Assembly (NCBI RefSeq): GCF_007289895.1
Contig: NZ_CP041660.1
Span: 1,922,001-1,986,000, forward strand
DNA length: 64,000 nucleotides
Reading direction: 5' to 3'
Origin: Catenovulum sediminis
Lineage (GTDB): Bacteria; Pseudomonadota; Gammaproteobacteria; Enterobacterales; Alteromonadaceae
The translations under genes were made by a program, and so were the position numbers. Of the stretch, positions 1-8,070 are shown piece by piece (the stretch's first letter is position 1; each line of letters opens with the position of its first letter). Below the pieces are notes generated by a model. The model made no database searches and was not told where the DNA came from. It saw nothing but the letters and a program-made list of their open reading frames with translations.

Positions 1-642
1 TTCTTCCAAAATAGCTGACACCATGGCTTTGATGGTTTCCATCTTACCTTCTTTGGAGTGTACTGCTTTTGCCAGTTTTTCAATATGGCGCAAATTGCCA
101 TCATTTTCACATAAGCTAAATTGCCGTGCGTAGGCAAGTAATTCACGACTCATTGCACTTTGATTTAACTGGCTTCTGTCGTTTTGGATAATTGCTCGAT
201 ATTGACTGGTATTTAATAGACTGCTTTGGCTGATGCCGGCTCGTTTGAAATTACGTCCTAGTTCAACCATTGGAATGGCTTTGTAATCGCCGCTAAGTTG
301 CGCTTGTAGGTAATCTTCCAGTTCAAATCCTTTGGCCACCAAACGATAATTTACGCCTGAGCCTGTCGATGCTAAGACAGTTTGACAAAGTTGTTGATTA
401 TCTTTTTGATATTCGTAGATGATATAACTTGATTCTCTGGGTAGATACCAACGCTCGAAGCTATCTCGTGTCGCCGGGACAACGCGGCTTGGAAATTCAC
501 CATAAAATACTGGGATTAATCTTTGCAATGTCGTTTTACCGGATGCGTTTGTACCGCAAATGTTCGTATGGCCGTTTAATTTTAATTCGACGACGCCAGG
601 CAAATGAGTGTCTATTAGTATGATGCGCTGCAAACTTGGCAT
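1..642 (-). CDS. SMC-like ATP-binding protein, N-terminal part (cut by left edge)
   Basis: The reading frame is open from an ATG at 642 to the left edge, 214 codons with no stop, so only the N-terminus is present. A Walker A P-loop, GTNASGKT, lies at residues 30-37, very near the N-terminus as in SMC, RecF and Rad50-type ATPases. The rest (FYGEFPSRV, ERWYLP) resembles large coiled-coil ATPases of about 1,200 residues in marine gammaproteobacteria, often annotated only as ATP-binding or DUF3584-like. The family assignment is from memory; the P-loop is seen directly. The function is not established and could be DNA repair, chromosome maintenance or defence. Confidence 0.75.
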   Translation of the reverse strand, partial: MPSLQRIILIDTHLPGVVELKLNGHTNICGTNASGKTTLQRLIPVFYGEFPSRVVPATRDSFERWYLPRESSYIIYEYQKDNQQLCQTVLASTGSGVNYRLVAKGFELEDYLQAQLSGDYKAIPMVELGRNFKRAGISQSSLLNTSQYRAIIQNDRSQLNQSAMSRELLAYARQFSLCENDGNLRHIEKLAKAVHSKEGKMETIKAMVSAILEE

Positions 643-793
643 TACAACCCTTTTGAATAGATGAACTGAGGTTGCTAATTATGCGGATTCAGCAGGCAAA
701 GGCAATTCTTTGCCACTATTAATCCATGTGTCAACCGACAAGAATTTGATATTATGTTGGTTAAGGTGGTTTTTAGTTTAGTAGGATGAATTC

Positions 794-1267
794 GTGATAT
801 TAGTTGGTGCCGCATTTGCTATTTTGATTTTAGCAATTTTTTATTTCGCCTTTAAAGCAGAGTCTGTTAAAAAAGAATTACACTTGTATCAAGGTAAATT
901 GACGACTGTAACGAATACGAGCAAACAACATGTAGAAATGATTAATTTGTTAAGTGAAGCGTATCAAAAGAGTTTGCTGGATAAACTCGCGTTTGTTAAA
1001 CAAACGCGGCCGGATATGCAAAACATTAAATGTGTTGACGCTATTATCATGCAAACGGTACAGATTACCAATGACATGTTATTAAAAAATATGACGGTTA
1101 AGCAAGCTGTAGAGCATAACATCGGTCGAGTGTCTGACATTAGCCATGAGGAGCTACAGAATTTTTTCGTGGATCAACCGAATGCCATTAAACAAGCATG
1201 GAACGGCATACACTACCGTCAATATATGTCACTGTGTGAGCAGTTACTGGAGGCAATTGACGCTTAA
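794..1267 (+). CDS. Membrane-anchored protein of unknown function
   Basis: A 157-residue protein beginning at GTG with an AGGA ribosome site about 9 bases upstream. Residues 2-20 form one hydrophobic segment (ILVGAAFAILILAIFYFAF), so it is probably a bitopic inner-membrane protein with a cytoplasmic helical domain. The rest is rich in charged residues and predicted helix, with no motif I recognise. It is divergent from the SMC-like gene on the left, and two small membrane-protein genes follow on the same strand within 50 bases each, so the three may be co-transcribed. Confidence 0.7.
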   Translation: MILVGAAFAILILAIFYFAFKAESVKKELHLYQGKLTTVTNTSKQHVEMINLLSEAYQKSLLDKLAFVKQTRPDMQNIKCVDAIIMQTVQITNDMLLKNMTVKQAVEHNIGRVSDISHEELQNFFVDQPNAIKQAWNGIHYRQYMSLCEQLLEAIDA

Positions 1268-1315
1268 GCTCTAATTCTCTGCTATATTTTAATGAGTTTG
1301 TTTTAGGGGGAATAT

Positions 1316-1609
1316 ATGGGTGTCAGTGAGCTAGATTTACTATTGTATATCGCGGGGATTTGTTTTTTTCTTATGCCTATCGCTTTGGTTGCCGGCGATA
1401 AAAGATCGGTCGGTCAATCGAAAAATATTTGGTTGTTGGCAACTTTGTTTTTATCTTGGCTTGGTTGGTTAGTCTACATCTCAACCGTTCAGGCGGATGA
1501 AGAGAAAAAACTCGAAAAAGAACGACGTTCTAAAAAGCATGCGGAAGCACAATCAAGAGCTAAAAAGCTTCAACAGCAAGGTGCGGCGGCGGCTAAAAAA
1601 CAAAAATAG
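1316..1609 (+). CDS. Small two-helix membrane protein with basic coiled tail
   Basis: A 97-residue protein starting at ATG behind a GGGGGAAT ribosome site. There are two hydrophobic helices, about residues 8-26 and 39-56, separated by a short charged loop containing SKNIWL. The tail, residues 60-97, is almost entirely K, E, R, A and Q and should be a charged cytoplasmic helix. The two-helix plan with an NIWL...SWLGW motif recalls small superinfection-immunity-like membrane proteins, but this is a weak resemblance. The next gene encodes a shorter paralogue with the same two helices, KNIWL loop and N-terminal length. Confidence 0.7.
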   Translation: MGVSELDLLLYIAGICFFLMPIALVAGDKRSVGQSKNIWLLATLFLSWLGWLVYISTVQADEEKKLEKERRSKKHAEAQSRAKKLQQQGAAAAKKQK

Positions 1610-1667
1610 CTCAAGTAAAATTTTGACATGGCGATAAATAGTGGAAGCCTATTTATTGGGGTGTGTC

Positions 1668-1898
1668 TTGAGCGATATGCAACTGCTGTCAAACATCGGG
1701 CTAATCGTAGCCTATTTATTTCCTGTCTTTTTTATTTTAAAAGATAATTCAACAAAAGGGCATGAAAAAAACATCTGGTTGATTGGTGTCATGCTTTTTT
1801 CTTGGTTTATTTTTGCAGTCTATCTGCTGGTGGTGCCAAAGGTGCTAGATAACTTGTTAAACAGAGCCTTTCCGGATTATTTGTATCGTAAACCGTAA
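1668..1898 (+). CDS. Small two-helix membrane protein, paralogue of the preceding gene
   Basis: A 76-residue protein if translation begins at TTG 1668. That start has a GGGG ribosome site 7 bases upstream and makes the N-terminus align with the neighbour's; an in-frame GTG at 1641 and ATG at 1677 are alternatives. It shares two transmembrane helices and a KNIWLI...SW loop with the protein encoded at 1316-1609, but lacks the basic tail and ends in a short region after the second helix. The tandem arrangement and shared motif point to local duplication. The function is unknown. Confidence 0.6.
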   Translation: MSDMQLLSNIGLIVAYLFPVFFILKDNSTKGHEKNIWLIGVMLFSWFIFAVYLLVVPKVLDNLLNRAFPDYLYRKP

Positions 1899-1927
1899 AA
1901 AATATTAACTTGTATGAAGAGTCCGTA

Positions 1928-2164
1928 TTAGGTGCGCAAAATAATACTAGGCTCTGAATCAATATCACCTTCTTCAGATAACGTCACTATATCATCCTCA
2001 CGCAGTAAAACGGCGAGTTTACCTTCTTCTGTGTCGCGAATAAAAGCAAGCTGATAACCGTATTGGAATAAAGAATTAGCTGAAAATTTTTGTGCCAACG
2101 ACAAATGTTCCCACCATTGATTAGGGTCTAAAACTAACTTTCTTTCATATTTTTTTTGCGCCAT
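1928..2164 (-). CDS. Small conserved hypothetical protein
   Basis: A 78-residue acidic protein with no signal peptide or membrane helix, probably cytoplasmic. Its sequence (DPNQWWEHLSLAQKFSANSLFQYGY near the middle, then a run of acidic residues) looks like a folded small domain, but I do not recognise the family. The first codon is ATG at 2164, preceded by a purine-poor leader with only a weak AGG ribosome site. It converges with the small membrane-protein genes to its left, and the heptamer-repeat region lies upstream. Confidence 0.6.
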   Translation of the reverse strand: MAQKKYERKLVLDPNQWWEHLSLAQKFSANSLFQYGYQLAFIRDTEEGKLAVLLREDDIVTLSEEGDIDSEPSIILRT

Positions 2165-2277
2165 ACAACTTACCTGTGCAAACTGCTAATTGATATATCT
2201 TAAACTAATTTAAAACAAATTAGATCTAAAAATGTACAGTTTGTTTAAACACAATGACTTAGAGTTGTAAACTGAGG

Positions 2278-2403
2278 GCTACGAGCTACGAGCTACGAGC
2301 TACGAGCTTCGAGCTTCGAGCTTCGAGCTTCGAGCTTCGAGCTTCGAGCTTCGAGCTTCGAGCTTCGAGCTTCGAGCTTCGAGTTTCGAGTTTCAAGTTT
2401 CAA
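2278..2403. repeat. Heptanucleotide tandem array, 18 units
   Basis: Eighteen consecutive 7-bp units can be read: four GCTACGA, eleven GCTTCGA, one GTTTCGA and two GTTTCAA. Variants are grouped at the two ends and the middle is homogeneous, the pattern expected of replication slippage or unequal exchange. The array is intergenic and the palindromic element at 2406-2441 follows at once. The 2165-2603 gap holds only this array, that palindrome, the terminator at 2486 and the second array; no gene is seen. Confidence 0.95.
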
Positions 2404-2405
2404 TT

Positions 2406-2441
2406 GTAGGTCGTGGCTTTAGCCCGACAATCAAGCAAAAG
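2406..2441 (-). repeat. Palindromic element associated with heptamer arrays
   Basis: The core GTCGTGGCTTTAGCCCGAC folds into a GTCG/GGCT hairpin with one bulged base, flanked by GTAG on one side and a CAATCAAGCAAAAGC segment on the other. Read on the minus strand it matches the element found three times at 49.65-49.97 kb (GCTTTTTGCTTGTTGTCGG..., CGACCTAC), also inside heptamer arrays. It therefore looks like a dispersed REP-like palindrome whose neighbours are the heptamers. Confidence 0.8.
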
Positions 2442-2485
2442 CTTCGAGCTTCAAATTGTGATTTTTATTTATCGTGAATATAAAA

Positions 2486-2525
2486 AATGCCGCAGGTGAA
2501 TAAATCACTTGCGGCATTATTTTTA
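2486..2525 (-). terminator. Rho-independent terminator behind typA
   Basis: A perfect 14-bp stem (AATGCCGCAGGTGA with TCACTTGCGGCATT) and a 5-base loop, with A-runs on the left and T-runs on the right. It could work in both directions but lies in position to end typA transcription, so the array at 2541-2603 would be in the typA 3' untranslated region. The stem tolerates one G/A position inside GCAGGTGA against TCACTTGC, a G-U pair in RNA. Confidence 0.8.
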
Positions 2526-2540
2526 AATTTATACTGAATC

Positions 2541-2603
2541 GCTCGTCGCTCGTCGCTCGTCGCTCGTCGCTCGTCGCTCGTCGCTCGTCGCTCGTCGCTC
2601 GTC
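2541..2603. repeat. Heptanucleotide tandem array, 9 units, abutting the typA stop codon
   Basis: Nine perfect GCTCGTC units (63 bp). The last unit ends at 2603 and the typA stop codon occupies 2604-2606, with no spacer. The same unit recurs at 49998-50046 in the second repeat cluster, 47 kb away. Confidence 0.95.
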
Positions 2604-4421
2604 TTAAGCTTTTTCGCGAGATGCGCGTTTTCTTTCGTTTTCAGTTAATAATTTTTTACGTACACGGATGCTGGCTGGCGTTACTTCTACCAATTCGTCA
2701 TCATCAATAAACTCTAATGCTTGTTCAAGTGTATAAACGATGGGTGGGCTAAGGGTTAACGCCTCATCAGTACCTGCTGCGCGAATATTATTTAACTGCT
2801 TACCTTTTAAAGGGTTTACCGTTAAATCATTGTCACGACTGTGGATACCAATCACCATGCCTTCATATACTTCTTTACCATGCCCGATAAACAAACGACC
2901 ACGATCTTGCAGGGTAAATAATGCGTAAGCTAGCGCTTTACCCATACCATTTGAAATCAATACACCATTTAAGCGTTGACCAATGACCCCGCCTTTAAAC
3001 TCACCGTAATGGTCAAATGAATGATACATCAAACCCGAGCCTGAAGTGATGGTCATGAATTCACTTTTGAAGCCAATTAAACCGCGGCTTGGTACGACAA
3101 AGTCAATTCGAATTCGGCCTTTACCATCTGGCACCATATCTGTCATTTCGGCTTTACGTAAGCCTAATTTTTCCATGATAGTACCTTGGTGTTCTTCTTC
3201 GATATCAACAGTCAAAGTTTCAAATGGCTCTAACTTAACACCATTTTCTTCTTTCATGATAACTTCAGGACGAGATACGGCTAATTCAAAACCTTCACGG
3301 CGCATATTTTCAATTAATACGCCCAAGTGTAATTCACCCCGACCTGAAACACGGAATTTATCTGGGTCTTCAGTTTCTTGCACGCGCAATGCCACGTTAT
3401 GTACCAGCTCGTTGTTTAAACGGTCTAATATTTGACGTGAAGTGACAAATTTACCTTCTTTTCCGGCAAATGGAGAATTATTAACTTGGAATGTCATGGT
3501 GACTGTTGGTTCATCAACAACCAGCGGTGGTAAGGCTTCAACCGTGTTAGGATCACAAATCGTATCAGAGATTTTGAGTTCACCTAAACCGGTCACTGCA
3601 ATAATGTCGCCCGCATTCGCTTCTTCTTTCTCATAGCGGTCAAGGCCTAAATAACCTAATACCTGACCTATTTTTCCGTTGCGCTTTTTACCGTCAGCAC
3701 CAATCACAGTGACTTGTTGGTTAACGCGAGCTGTACCACGTTTAATGCGGCCAATACCGATAACGCCCACATAGTTAGAATAATCTAACTGTGAAATTTG
3801 CATTTGCAATGTACCAGCAGGATCGGCTTCTGGTGGATCAACATGTTCTAAAATCGCAGCAAATAAATCATCCATGTTATCTTTTTGCACGTCTTCTTCT
3901 GCCGACGCCCAGCCATTAATTGCTGATGCATAAATAATTGGGAAGTCTAACTGCTCATCTGTAGCACCCAAGTTATCAAATAAATCGAAAACTTGATCAA
4001 TAACCCAATCTGGACGTGCTGCAGGTTTGTCTATTTTGTTGATTACCACAATTGGGCGTAAACCATGTGAGAACGCTTTTTGGGTTACAAAACGCGTTTG
4101 TGGCATCGGGCCTTCTTGCGCATCAACTAATAGTAAAACTGAATCAGCCATTGATAATACGCGCTCAACTTCGCCACCGAAATCAGCGTGTCCAGGCGTA
4201 TCCAAGATATTGATGCGGAAGTCCTTATAATCAATAGCAGTATTTTTAGCGAGAATGGTGATGCCACGCTCTTTTTCGATGGCATTTGAATCCATGATAC
4301 GTTCTTCGGCTTCGCCGCGACTTTCTAACGTACCAGACTGCTGCAAAAGTTTGTCTACCAAGGTTGTTTTACCATGGTCAACGTGTGCAATAATTGCAAT
4401 GTTTCTTAATTTATCTAACAC
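2604..4421 (-). CDS. typA: Ribosome-associated translational GTPase TypA/BipA
   Basis: A 605-residue protein of the usual TypA length. It carries the elongation-factor GTPase motifs in order: [10 protein letters not shown]-loop at residues 12-20, ERGIT switch [15 protein letters not shown] switch II, and NKIDK. EF-Tu domain 2 and EF-G-like domains III and V follow, ending in the TypA-specific C-terminal domain with its basic tail (RVRKKLL...KRASREKA). TypA acts on the ribosome in subunit assembly and in growth under cold and other stress. It is divergent from glnA, the order known from many gammaproteobacteria. A heptamer array touches its stop codon. Confidence 0.97.
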   Translation of the reverse strand: MLDKLRNIAIIAHVDHGKTTLVDKLLQQSGTLESRGEAEERIMDSNAIEKERGITILAKNTAIDYKDFRINILDTPGHADFGGEVERVLSMADSVLLLVDAQEGPMPQTRFVTQKAFSHGLRPIVVINKIDKPAARPDWVIDQVFDLFDNLGATDEQLDFPIIYASAINGWASAEEDVQKDNMDDLFAAILEHVDPPEADPAGTLQMQISQLDYSNYVGVIGIGRIKRGTARVNQQVTVIGADGKKRNGKIGQVLGYLGLDRYEKEEANAGDIIAVTGLGELKISDTICDPNTVEALPPLVVDEPTVTMTFQVNNSPFAGKEGKFVTSRQILDRLNNELVHNVALRVQETEDPDKFRVSGRGELHLGVLIENMRREGFELAVSRPEVIMKEENGVKLEPFETLTVDIEEEHQGTIMEKLGLRKAEMTDMVPDGKGRIRIDFVVPSRGLIGFKSEFMTITSGSGLMYHSFDHYGEFKGGVIGQRLNGVLISNGMGKALAYALFTLQDRGRLFIGHGKEVYEGMVIGIHSRDNDLTVNPLKGKQLNNIRAAGTDEALTLSPPIVYTLEQALEFIDDDELVEVTPASIRVRKKLLTENERKRASREKA

Positions 4422-4652
4422 AGGATGTTTCCGCTCAATATTAAATTGCGTTTCAGAGTAAATAATCTAGTCTGAAAACGAAATTGCTAAAAATTGCGCG
4501 CATTGTACACAGTCAAGCTGCAAGTGAGTAGCTAAAGTGCATAAAAAACTCGCAAATAAAGATTAATTTTGTTTTTCTATTGCTCTTGGTTCTCGGAATA
4601 CTGTATTTTATGTGTGCGATTTTTTGGTAGCACTTAAGTTCACAATGGGGAT

Positions 4653-4671
4653 TGCGCACCATTTTGGTTAG
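4653..4671 (+). promoter_or_regulatory. NtrC-like binding site 1 upstream of glnA
   Basis: TGCGCACC-ATTTT-GGTTA matches one half of the NtrC consensus TGCACC-N5-GGTGCA closely and the other half partly. It lies about 100 bases upstream of the sigma-54 promoter, suitable for an enhancer. Confidence 0.6.
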
Positions 4672-4676
4672 TACTG

Positions 4677-4693
4677 TGCACCAATATAATGCA
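4677..4693 (+). promoter_or_regulatory. NtrC-like binding site 2 upstream of glnA
   Basis: TGCACC-AATAT-AATGCA matches the NtrC consensus TGCACC-N5-GGTGCA at ten of twelve fixed positions. Its centre is 22 bases from that of site 1, about two helical turns, so dimers would bind the same face of the DNA. Confidence 0.65.
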
Positions 4694-4755
4694 ATTTTCC
4701 CAATGCCATCTTGGTTTTGCACAGTTAACCTTTGTCTTTGCACTAAAATGTGGTT

Positions 4756-4771
4756 TGGTATGGTTATTGCT
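4756..4771 (+). promoter_or_regulatory. Sigma-54 promoter of glnA
   Basis: TTGGTATGGTTATTGCT has the GG-N10-GC spacing of -24/-12 promoters (GG 4757-4758, GC 4769-4770) and fits TGGYA-N6-TTGCW. Transcription would start near 4782, leaving a leader of about 57 bases. Two NtrC-like sites lie upstream, as at E. coli glnAp2. The remainder of the 417-base typA-glnA gap shows no gene. Confidence 0.7.
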
Positions 4772-4838
4772 TAATCGATGGCAAGGCGTATTGATAGCGG
4801 TGCGCTGTTACAAAATTATAATTTTCCGGAGGAATGCA

Positions 4839-6245
4839 ATGTCTGCAGAAATTCTAGATATGTTAAAAGACGGCGAAGTAAAATTTGTCGACTTACGATT
4901 CACTGATACTAAAGGTAAAGAACAGCACGTTTCTATCCCTGCTCACCAGGTAAGTGCTGACTTCTTCGTTGACGGTAAAATGTTCGACGGTTCTTCAATC
5001 GCTGGCTGGAAAGGTATCAACGAATCAGACATGATCCTTATGCCAGATGCGACGACTGCAGTACTTGACCCATTTGCAGAAGAGTCTACTTTAATCGTAC
5101 GTTGTGACATCGTTGAACCTGCTACTATGCAAGGTTACGACCGTGATCCACGTTCAATCGCTAAACGTTCTTTAGAGTACTTAAAATCTACTGGTATTGG
5201 TGACGATGCGTTTATTGGTCCAGAGCCAGAGTTTTTCTTATTCGATGATGTTAAGTACAGCCAAACTATGGGTTCTGGTTTCTACAGTGTTGATTCTACT
5301 GAAGCCGCATGGAACTCTGGTAAGTCTTACGACGAAGGTAACATGGCTCACCGTCCAGGTGTTAAAGGCGGTTACTTCCCAGTTCCACCAGTCGATTCAG
5401 CGCATGATATCCGTTCAGCGATGTGTTTGATCCTTGAAGAAATGGGTCAAGTCGTTGAAGCGCATCACCATGAAGTCGCAACTGCTGGTCAGAACGAAAT
5501 CGCAACTCAGTTTAACTCATTAGTTAAAAAAGCGGACGAAGTTCAGATTAAAAAATACGTTATTCATAACGTAGCACACGCATACGGTAAAACAGCTACT
5601 TTCATGCCTAAGCCTATCGTTGGTGATAATGGTTCTGGTATGCACGTTCACCAATCTATCTCTAAAGATGGTAAGAACGTTTTTGCGGGTGATAAGTATG
5701 CTGGTTTATCGCAAGAAGCTTTATGGTACATTGGTGGTATCATTAAGCATGCTAAAGCGATCAACGCATTTACGAACGCTTCAACTAACTCTTACAAGCG
5801 TTTGGTTCCTCATTTCGAAGCGCCAATCATGTTAGCTTACTCTGCGCGTAACCGTTCAGCGTCAATTCGTATTCCATACGTGACAAGCGATAAAGCACGT
5901 CGTATCGAATGTCGTTTCCCTGATCCAACAGCTAACCCATACTTAGGCTTCACAGCTATGTTGATGGCGGGTATCGATGGTATCTTAAACAAAATCGATC
6001 CAGGCGCTGCTATGGATAAAGATTTGTATAACTTACCAGCTGAAGAAGAAGCAAGCATTCCAAAAGTTGCAAGCTCTTTAGAAGAGGCTTTATTAGCACT
6101 AGATGCAGATCGTGCATTCTTAACTGCTGGTGGTGTTATGAGCGACGATATGATCGACGCATACATTGAATTGAAAACTGAAGAAGCGAACAAAGTACGT
6201 GTTACGCCTCATCCAGTTGAGTTCGAATTATACTACAGCGTTTAA
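4839..6245 (+). CDS. glnA: Glutamine synthetase, type I
   Basis: A 468-residue protein, the length of E. coli GlnA (469). The start is ATG 4839, preceded by GGAGG; the open frame extends upstream to 4689 but that part has no resemblance to GlnA and covers the promoter. It condenses ammonia and glutamate with ATP. Seen motifs include DGSSIAGW, the metal-site stretch [32 protein letters not shown] and KDLYNLP, where the tyrosine corresponds to the adenylylated Tyr397. Codon use is strongly biased (CGT, GGT), fitting high expression. Control by NtrC and sigma-54 is inferred from the upstream sites. Confidence 0.98.
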   Translation: MSAEILDMLKDGEVKFVDLRFTDTKGKEQHVSIPAHQVSADFFVDGKMFDGSSIAGWKGINESDMILMPDATTAVLDPFAEESTLIVRCDIVEPATMQGYDRDPRSIAKRSLEYLKSTGIGDDAFIGPEPEFFLFDDVKYSQTMGSGFYSVDSTEAAWNSGKSYDEGNMAHRPGVKGGYFPVPPVDSAHDIRSAMCLILEEMGQVVEAHHHEVATAGQNEIATQFNSLVKKADEVQIKKYVIHNVAHAYGKTATFMPKPIVGDNGSGMHVHQSISKDGKNVFAGDKYAGLSQEALWYIGGIIKHAKAINAFTNASTNSYKRLVPHFEAPIMLAYSARNRSASIRIPYVTSDKARRIECRFPDPTANPYLGFTAMLMAGIDGILNKIDPGAAMDKDLYNLPAEEEASIPKVASSLEEALLALDADRAFLTAGGVMSDDMIDAYIELKTEEANKVRVTPHPVEFELYYSV

Positions 6246-6271
6246 TTTATAAAAAATGTAGTTAATTTGTT

Positions 6272-6299
6272 AAAAAAGTCCGCTTTTGCGGACTTTTTT
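6272..6299 (+). terminator. Rho-independent terminator of glnA
   Basis: A 12-bp stem (AAAAAAGTCCGC with GCGGACTTTTTT), TTTT loop and T-run, 27 bases after the glnA stop. It separates glnA from the genes behind, so ntrBC would depend on readthrough or their own promoter. Confidence 0.92.
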
Positions 6300-6366
6300 A
6301 TAGATAATTTTTAACGTTCGAGGTAAAGTTAGCGTCCTAATCAGTTGTAAAATGGATTAAAAGACA

Positions 6367-6915
6367 GTGAAAAGTCGCCTTTCAATGTTGAACAAGATGG
6401 CTCTGGCATTCTCTCTTTTGGTGTCATCAAATTATCTTTATAGTACTAGCAAAGTTTATGTTTACCGCAATGCCGATGGTGTCTTGGTTTTTTCGGATAA
6501 ACCACATCCAGGCGCTGAAGAAATCTCGCCAAAAAGCAAAATTGAATCTATTCCTGCGGTGAATACATCGTTGGACTCGTCAAATACCCGCTCAGCTAAC
6601 AATGACAAACAGGTTGAATACACAGTAAAAGTTATACAACCGCAGGACAAAGCTACAATTAGAGACAATACAGGTGCGGTTTATGTCGCAACTCAAGTCG
6701 TGCCGACTTATCAAGCAGATATGAAAGTTAGGTTGTTATTAGACGGTCAAGAAGCAATGCCTCCCCAAAGTCGCTCGGTATTTATGCTGAAAAATGTCTA
6801 CCGTGGTGAACACACGTTAAAAATTGAACTTATCGACTCAAACGGCAAGGTAATTGCATCATCTAAGCCCAGAACATTTTATATGCACCGGGCTTCGGTA
6901 ATTACTCCAAAATAA
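6367..6915 (+). CDS. Secreted DUF4124-domain protein
   Basis: A 182-residue protein beginning at GTG 6367 (an in-frame ATG lies at 6385). An N-terminal hydrophobic stretch, residues 8-26, acts as signal peptide or anchor. Residues 28-55 contain the DUF4124 hallmark VYVYRNADGVLVFSDKPHPGAEEI. The second half is a beta-rich domain (VKVIQPQDKATIRDNTGAVYV...LLLDGQ) resembling an Ig-like fold. Proteins with this domain often sit between glnA and ntrB in gammaproteobacteria, as here, but the role is not known. The gene is 92 bases upstream of ntrB. Confidence 0.8.
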   Translation: MKSRLSMLNKMALAFSLLVSSNYLYSTSKVYVYRNADGVLVFSDKPHPGAEEISPKSKIESIPAVNTSLDSSNTRSANNDKQVEYTVKVIQPQDKATIRDNTGAVYVATQVVPTYQADMKVRLLLDGQEAMPPQSRSVFMLKNVYRGEHTLKIELIDSNGKVIASSKPRTFYMHRASVITPK

Positions 6916-7007
6916 TAAAGAAATTAGTTTGGTCGTTTGATGCCTTGTGCTACATTTTGGTGCGTTGCTATTTAGTGGTGCGTAAACCAGTATGCAAAGA
7001 GGCGATT

Positions 7008-8057
7008 GTGTTTAGTGACCTGATCTTAAATAATATTAATAGTAGTATCCTGATTTGCGATCAAGATTTACAGGTACTTTATGCAAACCCGGCGGCAGAA
7101 AGTTTTTTTAAGCTGAGTGTGCGCCGTTTAAAAGAGCTAAATTTAATGCAATTGTTTCGCTATAGCTCTTTTGACTTAGAACGTGTAAGGCAAGCTGTAC
7201 CGACACAGCAGGGCTTTACCGACACTGAAGTCTCTTTGGTGACGATGGATGAGCACCATGCAATGGCTGAAATGACCTTCACACCCGTTCGTTCAAAGCA
7301 ATCATGCCAATTATTAGTTGAAATTCATGCAATTGATCAAATAAAGCGTGTTAGCCAAGAGAGTTTTGTGCAATCACAAATGTTGGCATCTCGAGACCTG
7401 ATCCGTGGATTGGCCCATGAAATCAAAAATCCTTTGGGTGGTATTCGTGGTGCTGCACAACTTTTAGACAAAATGCTTGATGACAATGACCTGAAAGAGT
7501 GCACTCAAGTTATTATGTCTCAGTCTGATCGTTTACGTAATTTGGTTGATAGATTGTTAGGGCCCAACAGGCTACCTAAACGTAACGTATCCAATGTGCA
7601 TAAAATAATTGAACAAGTACGCCAATTAATTGAGCTTGAATCTGAAAACAATATTGTTCGTTTTTATCGTGATTATGATCCCAGTATTCCCGAATTTGAA
7701 ATGGATGAAGAGCAAATCTATCAAGCTTTGTTAAACATTGTGCGGAATGCGTTTCAGGCGCTGCAAGCGCAAGGACAAGGCAAAATTACTTTTCAGACTC
7801 GTATCGCAAGTCAAGAAACCATTCATGGCCAAAGACACAAGTTGGCTGCCATTATAAAAATCATAGATAACGGACCGGGTATACCGGACCATATTCGTGA
7901 TACTTTGTTTTATCCCATGATTACCACTAAATCTGACGGTACGGGTTTAGGTTTGTCTATTGCACAAACATTAATTAATCAACACAGAGGGCGTATTCAT
8001 TGTGAAAGTTGGCCGGGGCACACCGAATTTACCGTTTATTTACCGATAGAGATATAG
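7008..8057 (+). CDS. glnL: Nitrogen regulation sensor histidine kinase NtrB
   Basis: The GTG start at 7008 gives 349 residues, exactly the E. coli NtrB length, with an AGAGG ribosome site 6 bases before it; the frame is open further upstream to a TTG at 6945. A cytosolic PAS domain, residues 5-110 (INSSILICDQDLQVLYANPAAESFF), precedes the kinase core. The phosphorylated histidine is H137 in LAHEIKNPLGG. ATP-binding N box (NIVRNAFQAL), DNGPGIP and GTGLGLS boxes follow. NtrB phosphorylates NtrC under nitrogen limitation, controlled by PII, and dephosphorylates it otherwise. ntrC begins 13 bases downstream. Confidence 0.95.
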   Translation: MFSDLILNNINSSILICDQDLQVLYANPAAESFFKLSVRRLKELNLMQLFRYSSFDLERVRQAVPTQQGFTDTEVSLVTMDEHHAMAEMTFTPVRSKQSCQLLVEIHAIDQIKRVSQESFVQSQMLASRDLIRGLAHEIKNPLGGIRGAAQLLDKMLDDNDLKECTQVIMSQSDRLRNLVDRLLGPNRLPKRNVSNVHKIIEQVRQLIELESENNIVRFYRDYDPSIPEFEMDEEQIYQALLNIVRNAFQALQAQGQGKITFQTRIASQETIHGQRHKLAAIIKIIDNGPGIPDHIRDTLFYPMITTKSDGTGLGLSIAQTLINQHRGRIHCESWPGHTEFTVYLPIEI

Positions 8058-8070
8058 GATTGAATTTGTT

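Noticed and set aside
2278-2403. CRISPR array
   Set aside because: The units are 7 bp with no spacers; the pattern is simple tandem repetition.
4689-4838. N-terminal extension of glnA upstream of ATG 4839
   Set aside because: It covers the sigma-54 promoter, has no GlnA homology and the strong GGAGG ribosome site is before 4839.
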